In this document: one piece after another, positions 48,501-61,070 of the stretch
Position numbering within the stretch: the stretch's first letter is position 1
Layout: the number at the start of each line of letters is the position of its first letter
Source of the DNA: Mya arenaria
Taxonomy: Eukaryota > Mollusca > Bivalvia > Myida > Myidae
Reading direction: 5' to 3'
Assembly: GCF_026914265.1 (NCBI RefSeq)
Contig: NC_069136.1
Coordinates: forward strand, 10,720,356 to 10,784,355
DNA length: 64,000 nucleotides
Program-made: the position numbers and the translations under genes
The notes under the pieces: model-generated
What the model was told of the DNA's origin: nothing
Databases searched by the model: none
What the model saw: the letters and a program-made list of their open reading frames with translations, nothing else

Positions 48501-49430
48501 ACTTAATAAACCAAGTTAGATAACTCTTGTTTGCATATAATGCAAATAATTGCCCTTTATTATTTGACTTAGAAATTCTGGTTAAGGTGCGGTGCAAGCA
48601 CACATAGGTTATTATCTCAGCAACTACTTAAGGTATTGCATTGAGACTTTATACAATGGTACTACTCAACCATCCAACCTACTTATTTAACCAAGTTAGA
48701 TAACTCTAATGCAAAAAATAGGCCTTTATTACTCGACTTAGAAATTCTGGTTAAGGTTTTGCATGTAAGCACACATAGGTTAATATCTCAGCAACTACTT
48801 GAGGTATTGCAATGAAACTTAATACAATAGTACTCAACCATCCAACCTACTTAATTAACCAAGTAAGATAACTCTAGTTTGCATTAAATTCAAATAATGG
48901 CCCCTTTTTATTCGACATAGAAATTGTGGTTAAGGTTTTGCATGTGACCACTTTTAAGTCAATACCTAAGCGAATACATCATGTATGGCATTGAAACTTT
49001 ACACACAGGCTCCCAAACATTTAACCTTCTTCTTTAATCAAGTAAGATAACTCTATATTTCATATTAATAAGTTTTGCCCCTTTATTGTGAGACTTAGAA
49101 ATTCTGGTTAAGGTTTTGCATGTTAGCACACATAGGATAATATCTCAGCAACTACTTGATGTATTGCATTGAGGCTATATACAATGGTATTCAACCACAC
49201 AACGTAATTGAATAACCAAGTTATATTTTGCAAATAATGGCCCTTTATATTAGACTTCTGGTTAAAATTTTCCATATAACCACATTTATGTTAATATCTC
49301 AGCACATCATGTATTGCATTGAAATCTAATCTAACAGTGATCCATGCATCTTTCCACAAAACTTTTCAATCCTTACACTGAAAAGCGGCGGGATAGTCGA
49401 GAGCACTGTCTCTGTGACAGCTTTTGTTTA
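45515..49430 (+). repeat. satellite with about 176-bp monomers in a 528-bp higher-order repeat, inside a bounded element
   Basis: The block begins AGCTCGACTATTTGATAAG and CGTCGGCGTTGGCGTCACAC, and ends GGGATAGTCGAGAGC, then CTGTGACAGCTTTTGTTTA. AGCTCGACTAT and ATAGTCGAGAG are inverted copies. Between them lie about 20 monomers of GTTAAGGTTTTGC...AATATCTCAGCAACTAC...CAACCATCCAACCTAC. Three monomer types (GCATGTAAGC; GCGTGCAAGC; GTGCGGTGCAAGC) recur in order; the first type is seen at 46121, 46650, 47178, 47704, 48233 and 48761, a spacing of 526-529 bases. The last monomers (48950-49350) are more diverged. Confidence 0.88.
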
Positions 49431-49434
49431 TATT

Positions 49435-52400
49435 GGCACTGGGTGCTGCTGGTGAAAGTGCTGTGTGATTGCTTCATGATAAAAAGGGAACCTTATATTC
49501 TGGCCAAGGGTACTGATTGTGTACCTGGTAAGTGCTGTGTAGTGACCTCATGGTTATACTGAAAACACTTTATGCTTGCCCCGATAACGATCGTTATGAC
49601 CTTGGATTTAAAAAAATAGTCGATTGAAAACTAGACTTTGCTTACCTATACGGTCCATAAACTTGGTTGGAAAATTAGACATCACCAAGAGATGATGAAA
49701 CACATCGACTTTGATGTCAGTAGGTCAAAGGTCACTGTTGCAGTGACCTTCAACATGACGCTTTTTCGATTAATAACTGGAGTATCTTTGGGAAAAACGG
49801 TCCTCATTCTTAGCATAGAGGTTTGTCATGAGCAGCATATGACCCGGAATGATTATGATGTCAGCAGTTCAAAGGTCAAGGTCACAGTGACATTGAAAAC
49901 GAAACTTGTCCGAACTCTTGGACTTACGGTCCTTAAACTTGATATGGATGTGTGTAATGTAAATTACTATTGATTTTAAGATAAACTTTTCGAAAGTCAA
50001 GGTCACCGTTCACTTGTGCGAGCTATAACTCGTCAACTCCTATAAAAACGTTTAGAACTGGTCAATAACTTTACTTTCCTCAAACGTGAAAGTGGCGTTG
50101 GTCAAAACCTTAGGTTACTCATCATAAATTCTAAGTAAGTCATCCATCATTAATACTAAAAATTGATACAGCTAATGTTACAATATATGAAGTTAATGTT
50201 TAATGTCTGCTGGTCTAAATTGCTGTGTAGTGACTTCATGATAACATCAGAATCTTTTAAACTTGTCCAGGGTACTGCTGGTGTACATTGTTGTGTAGTG
50301 GCTTTAAGATTACCTGGGAACCTTTTATCTGGCCCAGAGTACTGCTAGTGTAAAGTGTTGTTTGGTGGCGTAATGATATGGGACCTTTTTATACTGGCCC
50401 GGGGCACTGCTGGTTTAAAAAGATGTGTGGTAGCTTCATGACATGGGATCTTTTTATACTGGCTAATGGTCAAGATTACATTGAAATCTTTAACATCTGG
50501 TGTGCGTGTGTTTGCTTCCTAAAACATGGGAACCTTTTATCTGACCCAGGGTACTTCTGGTGTAAAGTACTGTGTGAAAGTTCATGATAACATTGAAACC
50601 TTTTATATGGCCCAGGGCCCTTCTCGTGTAAAGTTCTATATGATGGCTTCATGATTACATGGGAACCTTTTATCTGGCCCAGGGCCCTGCTGGTGTGAAG
50701 TGCTTTATCATGGCTTCAAGATGACATGGGAACCTTTTATCTGGACCAGGGCCCTGCCCGTGTAAAGTTCTATATCATGGATTCATAATTATATGGGAAC
50801 CTTTTATCTGGCCCAGAGCCCTTCTGGTGTGAAGGGTTGTGTGATGGCTTCATGATTACATGGGAACCTTTTATCTGGCCGAGGGCCCTGCTGGTGTAAA
50901 GTTTTGTTTGATAGCTTCATGATTACATGGGAACCTGCTATCTGGCCCAGGGTACTGCTGGTGTAAAGTTTTGCTTGATAGCTTCATGATTACATTTGAA
51001 CCTTTGCTCTAGCCCAGGGCCCTGCTGGTGTTAAGTGCTATATGATGGCTTCATGATTACATGGGAACGTTATATTTGGCCCATGGTACTGCTGGTGTAA
51101 AGTGTTATATGATGGCTTCATGATAACATGGGAACCTTTTATCTGACCCAGGGCCCTGCTGGTGTAGAGTTCTATATGATGGCTTCATGATTACATGGGA
51201 ACCTGTTATCTGGCCCAGGGTACTGCTGGTGTTAAGTTTTGATTGAAAGCTTCATGACTACATTGGAACCTTTGCTCTGGCACAGGGCCCTGCTGGTGTA
51301 AAGTGCTATATGATGGCTTCATGATTACATTGGAACTTTCTATTTGGCCCAGGGTACAGCTGGTGTAAAGTGTTGTATGATAGCTAAATGATTACATGGG
51401 AACGTTTTATCTGGCACAGGGTGTTGCTGGTGTAAAGTGTTGTGTGATGCTTCATGATTACATGGGAACGTTTTATCTGGCCCAGGGCCCTGCTTGTGTA
51501 AAGTTTTGTTTGATAGCTTCATGATTACATGGGAGCCTACTATCTGGCCCAGGGTACTGCTGGTGTGAAGTGTTGCGTGATGGCTTCATGATAACATGGG
51601 AACCTTTTATCTGGCCCAGGGCCCTGCTGGTTTAAAGTGCTATATCATGGCTTCATGATTACATGGGAACCTTTTATCTGTCCCAGGGCCCTTCTGGTGT
51701 GAATTGTTGTGTGATTGGCTTCATGATTACAAGGGAACCTTTTATCTGGCCCATGGTACTGCTGGTGTAAAGTGCTATATGATGGTTTCATGATTAAATC
51801 GGAACGTTTTATCTGGCCCAGGGTACTGCTTGTGAAGTGTTGTGTGATGGTTTCCTGATTACATGGGAACCTTTTATCTGGCCCAGGGTACTGCTGGTGT
51901 AAAGTTTTGTGTGATGGCTTCATGATTACATGGGAACCTTTTATCTGGCCCTGCCCGTGTAAAGTGCTATATCATGGTTTCCTGATTATATGAGAACCTT
52001 TTATCTGGCCCATGGTACTGCTGGTGTAAAGTGCTATATGATGGCTTCATGATTACATCGGAACGTTTTATCTGGCCCAGGGTACAGCTGGTGTAAAGTG
52101 CTATATGATGGCTCCATGCTTACATGGGAACGTTTTATCTGGCCCAGGGTACTGCTGGTGTAAAGTGCTATATGATGGCTTCATGATTACATCGGAACGT
52201 TTTATCTGGCCCAGGGTACTGCTGGTGTGAAGTGTTGTGTGATGGCATCATGATTACATTGGTACCTGCTATCTGGCCCAGGGTACTGCTGGTGTAAAGT
52301 GTTGTGTGGTGGCTTTATGACTACATGGGAACCTTTTATCTGGCCCATGGTATTGCTGCCGTAAAGTGCTGTGTGATGACTTCATGATTATCTGGGAATA

Positions 52401-52912
52401 TTTTTATGCTGGCCCAGGGCACTGCTGGTGTTAAATGTTGTGCGGTGGCTTCATGATTACATGGGAACCTTTTAATACTGACCCAGGGTACTGCCGGTGT
52501 ATGTGCTGTCTGGTGGCTTCATGATAATATGGGAACCTTTATACTGGCCCAGGGTACTGCTGGTGTAAGGTGTTTTGTGGTGGCTTCATGAATGCGTGGG
52601 ACCTTTTTATACTGGCCTATGATACTGCTTGTGTAAGTACTTTCGTGGTGGCTTCATTTTAACCTAGGAAACTTTTATAATGGCCCATGGTTCTGCTGGT
52701 GTAATGTGCTGTGTTGTGACTTCATGATAACATGGGAACGTTTTATACTGGCCAATGGTACATGCTGGTGTAAGAGATGCATTGTGGCTTCATGATAACA
52801 TGGAAACCTTTTATCTGTCCCAGGGCACTGCTGGTTTAAGTGTTGTGTGGTGGCTTCATGATTGCATGGGAGCCTTTTTTACTGGCCCAGGGCACTGCTG
52901 GTGAGATGATGT
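49435..52912 (+). repeat. 67-bp satellite array, about 40 units, interrupted
   Basis: Units read GATGGCTTCATGATTACATG, then GGAACCTTTTATCTGGCCCA, then GGGTACTGCTGGTGTAAAGT. Two units lie at 49435-49562, then a 0.6-kb interruption with GGTCAAGGTCAC-type repeats (49563-50195), then about 38 units to 52912. The central part is most regular; units at both ends are more diverged, some with TTTTATACTGG in place of TTTTATCTGG. No reading frame of note. Confidence 0.88.
49563..50195 (+). repeat. diverged CAAGGTCAC-type repeat segment
   Basis: Contains TCAAAGGTCACTGTTGCAGT, TCAAAGGTCAAGGTCACAGT and GTCAAGGTCACC at about 49727, 49869 and 49997, with ACGGTCC...AAACTTG words. It resembles the 5'-GGTCA-rich cores at 37-39.6 kb and splits the 67-bp array, as an insertion would. 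Confidence 0.6.
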
Positions 52913-55900
52913 CACCCTTTAATTTCTATTCAGTTACCTGCTTGCAACTGCTATCGGCTCTTATGAAGCTACACTTGAACTGGAAGGATTTGGATTGAAT
53001 TGTACGATTCAATACTTGCAGATCAACATCGTCAAAATTGATAATGTTATAAACACTTACATGTTTTTGCTGCATGGAATTTTGTATGGAGAATTGAAAG
53101 CTTTTGGAATTTGTTATTAACGGTAATGCATGGATACTATACCCAAATGTTTTGAATAAATTCAGTTCAGCCAGAATAGCAATTCATGCTGCAGATGTTG
53201 TTCAAGATGTTCCCTCAGACTTTAGCAGTTAGTCTCTTTCATATAGTAACTATAAAAGAAGACAGTTTTACTGTGAAAGGTGAGACATGTGTTGCTCGAA
53301 ATAAAGTGTGTTTTAATAGAATTTGTATCAAGGATCATAATCTGTGGCAGCCATTGTAGAACATTCTAAATAGCTGGAATAAGTGCATTACGCTCATCCG
53401 AGATAACAAAGGTTTCAAAATATTTGAACACCTACCTGCAGGACTTTCTTTATATATTCCTCCTTTTCTCTCAAGCAAAGGATATTTTACAAAAAAGGAG
53501 GCAGAACTTGTTTTAATATTTGAAGAATAAGAATTCATGTTGAGCGGGCAAATGAAATAGTAAAAACCATGACATTTTAAATAAGCCCAGTAAAGGCACT
53601 TATCTACAGATATTTTTCAGTTCTGTTGTTGTCTTGTCAATTTTTAGGCACCATTGTTAAAGGATATTGCATATAAATATGATAAAGTTCACAATCAAAA
53701 TGTCATTTTTTCCTTCTTTTCCCATGAAAATGCCAATGTTCTGCTAGATAGTGTTTAGATGTAAACAATTGTGATTCTCAAAGTTATTCTGTATAACTTG
53801 TTTGTCATGTTATAGTATGTATCTTTGATAAGATTAGTTTTCCTTTATGATTAAAAACAATTAACTGTCCATGTTTCTATCTTTTATTTTATGAATCAGT
53901 GTATTGTCAACATTAACAAACAAAGCATTTGGCTTCAAAAACTATGTAAAGTAATCTTCTGGACGGTGGTGAGGTGTCGACAAAACGTTAACATTTATCA
54001 TAAGCTTATTACACAAATCATAAGTCCCATTGTTAATATAAACATAAACATTTAAACGACAACATATTTCTACACGTTTTGATATACGTATATATGTATA
54101 AGTTTGATACATTACTTGTACATTAAAATACTGCAATGACGCACTTTTTCTTATAAATGCACACACATGAAAACAAGCATCAATAAGTTTATTGCTCAAT
54201 GAAAAATCTTCAACATGTCATGGTTCAGCCCAACACACAATTTTGTACCAATTAAATTCAAGTCTGGTAAATAAACTTGTCATTTCACAGTTCGCAGTCC
54301 TGACATTAAAGTGATGGTAAGACTTTTGTAAAGCAAAAACCAATCATGGTTGAAATTGTTGTAAACCTTCACTATCCAAATGACCTGTAAGTCTCTTGAT
54401 GTCCAAAAAACTAGATCACAACACTGGGTTCTTGTAAAAAGTAGCTGTCCCTGAACCTGGTGCCAGTAATCATGTGATTGATTTTGAATCATTCTTCCTT
54501 TAGAAGACAGTTCTGAAACATTAACAACATTATCATAACCTTAGCATACTTCAATTACTGTTTTGTGGTTGTGAATATTTCAACAAACACAAAAGATGAT
54601 ACACACAGAAAATAGTTCAGTGTATGCTTTTAAGTACTCAAAAGTTCAGGATTAATCGGGCATAGTTAGATCACAGTTTACTACAACAGCATTTAAATTG
54701 GTCATATAAACACAAACGCTAACATTATTTTGCTCTTAAAGAATTAAAGTCACCTTTTAATCATTGAACTATGAACAGTAACATAAACGTTTGGACTCAC
54801 ATTACATTAAACACACTGACTATATGCTTAAAGCTATAAACTGATTTGTAACAAAGGTTTAAACCAAGAGAACAATCTTTTTTGAATAGGCATGTCTCTG
54901 TAATGTTAATGTTCCTAGCTGTAAAAGGGCATTCAACTTAAATAAAGCCTGTTGACTAAACAGGTTGGTCAGATTGTTGAAGATGAATATTCCGACTGCT
55001 CAAGTCCGTCAGGAGATGCTCCAAGAAGACTAGATTCATGAATCCATATGCCTGTAATAATGTAGACAATTAACTTTACCAATTGTGATGCATTATTTTA
55101 GGCTAATACATTAAACAAATAAGGGTAATGTCAAGATTTTGTATGTGTATCTTATGGCAAAATAAGGAAAGGTCAATTATGATGATAGCCTCAACAGAAT
55201 GTATGACAAAACGTTCATTAACTCAATAACAAAGATGCAGATTAAAATGTGTCTTATTTTCAACACACATGACACGTTTAGCTAGGACGAACAGTGTTAT
55301 GAAAAATAGTCGCGTCCAGTTAGTTCGACTAAACTGCACTGATGTAAGGTGGACACTTGTTTATAGACTGTGTTCAAACTAAGATTTTATAAGATAAGTT
55401 GATCTTTTTAATATTTACCTGTCATCACAACAGTCACTCCTTCTGTTTTACATTAGTCGCCAATAACAGTCTTGTCATGGGTAACACCGTACTGGATAAG
55501 AATCCTTTTCAAGATTGTAGGCACTCTTCGAAAACACATTCAGCATGGAAAATATATCATGGGAAACATACAGTCAACTTGTTAAATATATGGAAAACAA
55601 GTATTATTAACCTGAACATCATATTTGGTTAACATCTTGAATTTTGTGAACAATTTGAACATCCTAAATTTTTGCATTGCTCTGTGGTCAACTGATTTTC
55701 AGAGAACATAACAAAATTCAGGCAGATTCTTTGGTAAATTAAATGAATATCTCAAATTACACAGTATAATATTTCTAATTATCAAGATTACCTGTTCGTA
55801 AAGGTAAGTGATTGTACCTATTCCGATTTTCAGCAAAGCTCTTAATATGTTTTTACTAAGGCAGTAAACCTAATTTTACGAACGGCTGCCCTTAAAGGCC

Positions 55901-56645
55901 TAGTTTAAGGAATGTTTGGCATGATAATCCCCTGCTGTGCATCTCCTGTAATTTGCACTGGTGTCACATTAGGGGCCAATTTCCTGTGTATTTGTTTATT
56001 GGCTTAGGGCCATTTAGGGTTGACACTTTTCCAGTGGATAATCTCATTGTCTCACTAATATATATAAACAATATGCATAGCCCATGTATTTATTAATTAA
56101 ACCGATTGAAAATAAATAATAAACAAATAAGTGTGATAAGGTTTTAAATAGTTATAGAACATATATATTTAAATCCATTTTAAATGCATGGTCACCATTG
56201 TCATATCCAAATTGCGAAGCATCCTGGTTAAATTATATTTAATGGCTATTATATTTATCATTTCTCTTATTCTTATTCTATGGCATTGTAATTATTTTTA
56301 CTATTATTATATTATTAAGCCGTTCCTGTGGAATTGTTGCTGAAATTCTGCAACTTTTGTTGGCAAATTTTCCTCGAGAATTTCCCCGCGTTTGAAGCCA
56401 CATTTATTCGTATTTTTTTGCCATTGTTAATTTTCATCTGGTCCTACCAGTTGATTATTTGATTCTACGTCGTAGTCTTCATGGACTGCCACTAACTCGG
56501 CCCCTTCTGTTGCTTTTGTATGTTTCTGAGGCCTTTTCACTGTCCTTGGCCACTTTTCGGACGGGAAGAGTAGCCGGATAGAAGACAAACAAGGTTGATG
56601 ATTGTACAATCAAATTAATCTGCTACTCAGGAGCATTTGATTTGT
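52913..56645. other. spacer without supported genes
   Basis: AT-rich. Short ORFs here show no motifs and no convincing exon structure. No tandem array or bounded element was recognised. Confidence 0.4.
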
Positions 56646-56649
56646 AAAC

Positions 56650-57960
56650 ATGGCCAGTAGTAAGTGCTTGTAAACTTCTTGTCTGTTGAAGACTTGCAGA
56701 CAATTCCAAATATTGGCCCCAGGTTAGCATCTACTATTGTAGATTTGCGTGAGCATTATGCCAATCTCACAGCAGATAGTTTGCAGACAATGCTTCGGCA
56801 TGAATTGCCGGACTCTGTCATGCAAGAGTTGGAGTTCACCCCAAACAGAGACTTGGTCGGCAACGCCTGCCCCCCTCCTCAAGGTGTACAAACAACCCAG
56901 ACCACCCCTCTTGTTTGAAAAGTTGAGACTGAGGTTGACGGTTTTGAGAACTTGGTTGCCTCTGCACAAAAGCAGTTGAATGACCGCATTGATCAACTTA
57001 CATCATTGCTAACTAGTGTCCCACTGCACTATAAATCTGAACATGTATTGCCATGCCCCAGTGTTTACAATCAGACAAATGCCCCTGTTCCAATGGCCCA
57101 CCACTATATGCCAACTCCACAACAGCTTAAACCCCAGTACCCCGTTCAACAAAGGTTGGACCTGGGTAGACTGCGAGAGAGCGGCAGTGACGAGGATGTC
57201 CAGTCAGCGTCTGGTATCCCTCGCTCATACAGCACCCGACAGAAAAAGGTACGTACATGTATGCATAAAAGCAGTCGGTTACCTCACTCCAAACTCCTGT
57301 CCCTTCACCGTCTTCCGACGCTAGACATGCTCCAAAGATGAAGGGTGAGCAAGTTAAGTTGCATTCCTCCTAACCTGGTAAGGACCATATTTCGCAAAAA
57401 CATGCGGAATATCCCCAAGAGGTAGTACAGGCGTCCCCTCATGGCCACTCTGTGCGCAGGGGTACACATGCATTGAAGGGTATACCTAAATCTCTGGTAT
57501 ATGATGGTATATCTAGCTGGCATTCATTCGAAATGAAGTTTCAGCAGTGTGCACAATCATTTGGCTGGTGTACAGATGATTGTAAACTCTGTTTACTACA
57601 TTGTTTGTCAGGGAAGGCACTCGACAAATGTGCTCGATTGCTTCAATGCAGTCCACAAATCCCTTACCGTTCTTTATTGAGCAAACTTAAAGAGCGGTTC
57701 GGCTCAGAGTTTCCCACCTCTGCGCAAGCCAAGTTTGCTGACGCTTCTCAGGAAAAGGGTGAGTGTATGGAAGACTGAGCAGATAGGGTACAGGAACTAG
57801 CTGCCGAAGCTTTCCGGTCACTGCCGGAGACCTTCACTTACCAGCAGGCGATATACCGTTTCTGTCAAGGCCTGCAAGATTGTGAAGCTGGTCATAGCAC
57901 GTTCATGCGTAAGTATACAACCATTGAAGAGGCCATAAATAACATAAGGTTGTTTTAGCA
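56650..57960 (+). pseudogene. gag: gag with N-terminal helix-hairpin-helix motif
   Basis: ATG at 56650 opens a frame broken after seven codons by TAA; one base over, the frame at 56664 continues. It holds VEDLQTIPNIGPRLASTIVD, a helix-hairpin-helix DNA-binding motif like those of RuvA/ComEA-type proteins (I-P-x-I-G-P). After two more breaks (near 56918 and 57341), 57452-57778 holds a capsid-like helical segment (SWHSFEMKFQQC...LLSKLKERFG), ending at a TGA. Homologous sequence continues to about 57960. HhH motifs are not usual in Gag. Confidence 0.7.
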
Positions 57961-57973
57961 TTCCAAGAGTGCT

Positions 57974-58351
57974 ATGGGTAAGAGCAAATCTATTCATAAA
58001 GTAGTAGATTATGACGAGGATACAGCAAATGTTTACGCCGTTCGGGATCCTACCGGACCGGCGTTAGACATGAGCGAGCTCCAGAAAGAAATACAGAGTC
58101 TACGAGAAGAGGTGAAGCGGCTTGGCGAAACAAGGCCCACCACTCAGCAGCGTACAAATCAGCAACGGTTCAACAAACCAAAAGGTACATTTAGTTGCTA
58201 TGTATGTGATAGCAAATCTCATAGGATTGCTGAATGTCCCCACAAAAAGGTATTCAAGACCTTTGTTTTAAACGCAACAGGGTCGGGACAGGGAGCCGAA
58301 CCTCGACCCAGCAAGACTCCGGCTCAAGCCCAGCCGAGCGAAAGGAGGTAG
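57974..58351 (+). pseudogene. nucleocapsid with CCHC zinc knuckle
   Basis: 125 codons. A short coiled coil (LQKEIQSLREEVKRLGE, about residues 35-52) precedes one perfect CX2CX4HX4C knuckle, CYVCDSKSHRIAEC. A frame change separates it from the protease. It is the RNA-binding end of the Gag region. Confidence 0.8.
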
Positions 58352-58536
58352 GTAGGAAACTTGTTTCGAACGAGACTATACCATCTAATACATTACCAGA
58401 TGGCCCATCTGCAGTCATTGTTTCATTAACTGAGACCACTTATGACATTTAGCCAGAAGAACAAGGGGAATTACCTGCTTCTTGTTCGACTCCAGGATCT
58501 CTGCCAGCTATTGGTATAGTTACAGACAACGAGATT

Positions 58537-59196
58537 GTGCCTCCCGTCAAGGTGTGTTTGTTAAAATCCATGTCAGCATTCACAATACCTGTCTGTGTGG
58601 GTAATGTATGGGTAGACGCCATAGTCGACTCCGCTGCTGAGGTAATAATTATTTCAGACAGGGTTTTTGCTAATCTTAAAAGGCCCCAAAATAAGCTTCG
58701 TGATGTGGGGCTTGACACAGCCGGTCGGAAAATGTCCATGCAAGGTTTCATTGTTGATGATGTGAAGCTGTTAATAGGCAATCACCGCCATATCGGTACA
58801 ATTTATGTCGCACCCATTGAGCAAGACATGCTCTTTAGGGTGGACCTCATGAAGCAAGGAAATGCTATACTCAACATGGGTAAGGGCACGCTCAATTATG
58901 AGGGTTACGAGATTACCTTAAACTCTGGTAAGATAGATGGTGCACCTATTGTTGCTCGTATGACAGTTGCAAAGCGCCGTGCCATTCCTCCTTACTCAGT
59001 AGCAAAAGTAGATTGTGTTATAAGTACTGAGATGCCAGACTACTTTGTGGAGCCTTGTGGAGATGGTAAGGTTTTTGGTCCTAGGATAGTGCACAATGCT
59101 GGCACTAAGCCGGCTATGTGTATTGTCAATGCAAGCGACAGATACCAACTCCTTAGATTAGAAAGGAGTTGGGTAGGGCCTATCGCGCCGAATTAA
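58537..59196 (+). pseudogene. retroelement aspartic protease region
   Basis: 219 codons. The active-site loop reads VDSAAEVIIIS where the family has D-S/T-G-A; the glycine is replaced by alanine, which should weaken the enzyme. The flap-like and following strands (VDDVKLLIGNHRHIGTIYV) fit the Gypsy protease fold. The frame ends at TAA before the reverse transcriptase. Confidence 0.75.
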
Positions 59197-59309
59197 TGGA
59201 GCATACCATCTGCGCTATCGCCCAAACATATAAAGACACTCATTCGGATATCACGAGTGCCCAGTCTTTATATGATGTTAAGGTCCAGGTGCCACAGCAC
59301 CTCTAGACG

Positions 59310-59927
59310 ATGTTCGATGCATCTATCGGACACTTGACAGCTGAACAAATAATTGCATTAGCGCAGCTCTTGACAACCTATGAAGACGTGTTTGCTAAAG
59401 ACGAATTCGATCTTGGTTCATTTAACGACATTGAACATGGTATTGACGCTGGTAATGCCAATCCTATAAAGCAGCGTCTTCGTAGAACGCCCCCTGCATT
59501 TTCTGAAGAAGAGGAGGCGCATCTAAAAAAGATGTTGCAAGCTGGTGTGATAGAAGAATCCACTTCCGATTGGGCTTCGTCTCCGATGCTCATTCGCAAG
59601 CGTGATGGCAGCGTTAGGTGGTGCATTGATTATCGGGCTGGTAATAATGTGACAGTCATGGATGTTTTTCCCCTCCCTCTTGTTGATGATTGTCTAGACA
59701 CACTTGCCGGAAACGTTTGGTTTTCAAAGCTAGACGCTAACTCGGCCAACTGGCAAGTGTCCATCAAGCCTGAGGACCTCAAAAAGATCGCTGTCAAAAT
59801 GGGTTTTGGCCTTTGTAATGCCCCAGCCACGTATGCTAGGGTTATAAACCTGGTTTTGCGTGGTTTGACTTGGAAAACCGTCCTCGCCTTCCTAGATGAC
59901 ATCCTTGTGTTGGGAAAAAACCTTTGA
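59310..59927 (+). pseudogene. pol: reverse transcriptase, palm and fingers
   Basis: 205 codons. It contains SPMLIRKRDGSVRWCIDYR, FSKLDANSANWQV and the catalytic FLDDILV. Between KKIAVK and GFGLCNAPATY, about ten residues are missing relative to Gypsy enzymes (the phenylalanine-threonine...MPFGL stretch), consistent with an in-frame deletion. The frame stops just after the active site; the thumb continues in the ORF at 59944. Confidence 0.85.
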
Positions 59928-59943
59928 AGATCACTAAGTAAAT

Positions 59944-60630
59944 TTGAGTGATACATTGCAGCGTTTTAGACTTCATGGTCTAAAACTTAAACCGAAGAAA
60001 TGTGAGTTCCTCCAACCGGAAGTGGAGTTTCTTGGCAGAAAAGTTAGCGGCGGTACCTTTGCTATGACTTCTGCTGATACTGAAGCAGTTTCTTACTGGG
60101 CCGTTCCCAAGTGCTCAAAAGACGTTGAGCGCTTCATGCGTCTAGCTAACTATAATTGGAGCTTTATCAAGAATTTCTCAAAGTTAGGTGAACCGCTTCA
60201 CGCGGTTGTGGGAAAACATAAGTTCAAGTTTGGCGAAGAACAGCAAAATGCGTTTGATCTACTTAAGCAAGCATTGGTAAACTTTCCAGTCCTTGCTCTC
60301 CCTAAACAAACTGGAGAGTTTGTTCTAGATTGTGACGCATCAAAAAACGCTTTTGGCGCAGAACTTTTGCAAATGCAGAATGGCGCCGAACATGTTGTTG
60401 CTTACGGTAGTGAAGCTCTAACAAAAGAGCAGCGACGTTACTGCACCACGAGAAAAGAGCTGTTAGCAGTTGTAAGATTTACTTGGCAGTATAGACATTA
60501 TTTGCTTGGAAGACCTTTTAAGGTCCGGACCGACCACTCAAGTTTGACTTGGTTGTTGAATTTCAAGGAACCACAAGGTCAGCTAGCTCGTTGGATTGAG
60601 GAATTGGCTCAACATGATCTTGGAGTATAG
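59944..60630 (+). pseudogene. pol: reverse transcriptase thumb and RNase H
   Basis: 228 codons. The thumb (LKLKPKKCEFLQPEVEFLG) and connection lead into RNase H, whose acidic residues are visible in LDCDASKN, TTRKELLAV and RTDHSSL. A frame change near 60600 passes into a linker ORF (60596-61039) with no recognised domain except the last RNase H residues, YRPGEKHGNADVLSR. Confidence 0.88.
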
Positions 60631-61070
60631 ACCAGGGGAAAAGCACGGGAATGCGGATGTACTTTCTCGTATGCCACACCCTGGTCACTGCAATTCATAT
60701 GTAGCAGGAGTTGCAGTTGAAGATCTGCTTTGTGTGATGGCTGACAACCAATGGGGTTCATTTTCCCGGGAGGTAGATGTAGTCCCGATGGCAGCGCAGA
60801 AGGCTAGAGTTGGGGAAGGTCGCGCCTTCGAGAACCCAGTATCTGGGAGCGTCTGTCAGGGAGTGGGGGCTACAGCCGCATTGGGTAGTACACAACGGGC
60901 ACATAGTGTCTCTGAAGTAGCTGTTTCAGCTGAGCTTGATACTCAGGCTTCTCCGACAACAGTGCAGTCTAGTTCATTGGTTTCTGAGCGAGTGCCTAGT
61001 GTAGCAGATAGCTGGACATGGGATCCAGGGGGGGCATGATGTTTTTATTGAAATCCGGGAAAAGGATGAA

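Noticed and set aside
45515..49430. Centromeric satellite
   Set aside because: The array is under 4 kb, is bounded by element-like inverted ends and lies near genes. Higher-order structure alone does not show a centromere.
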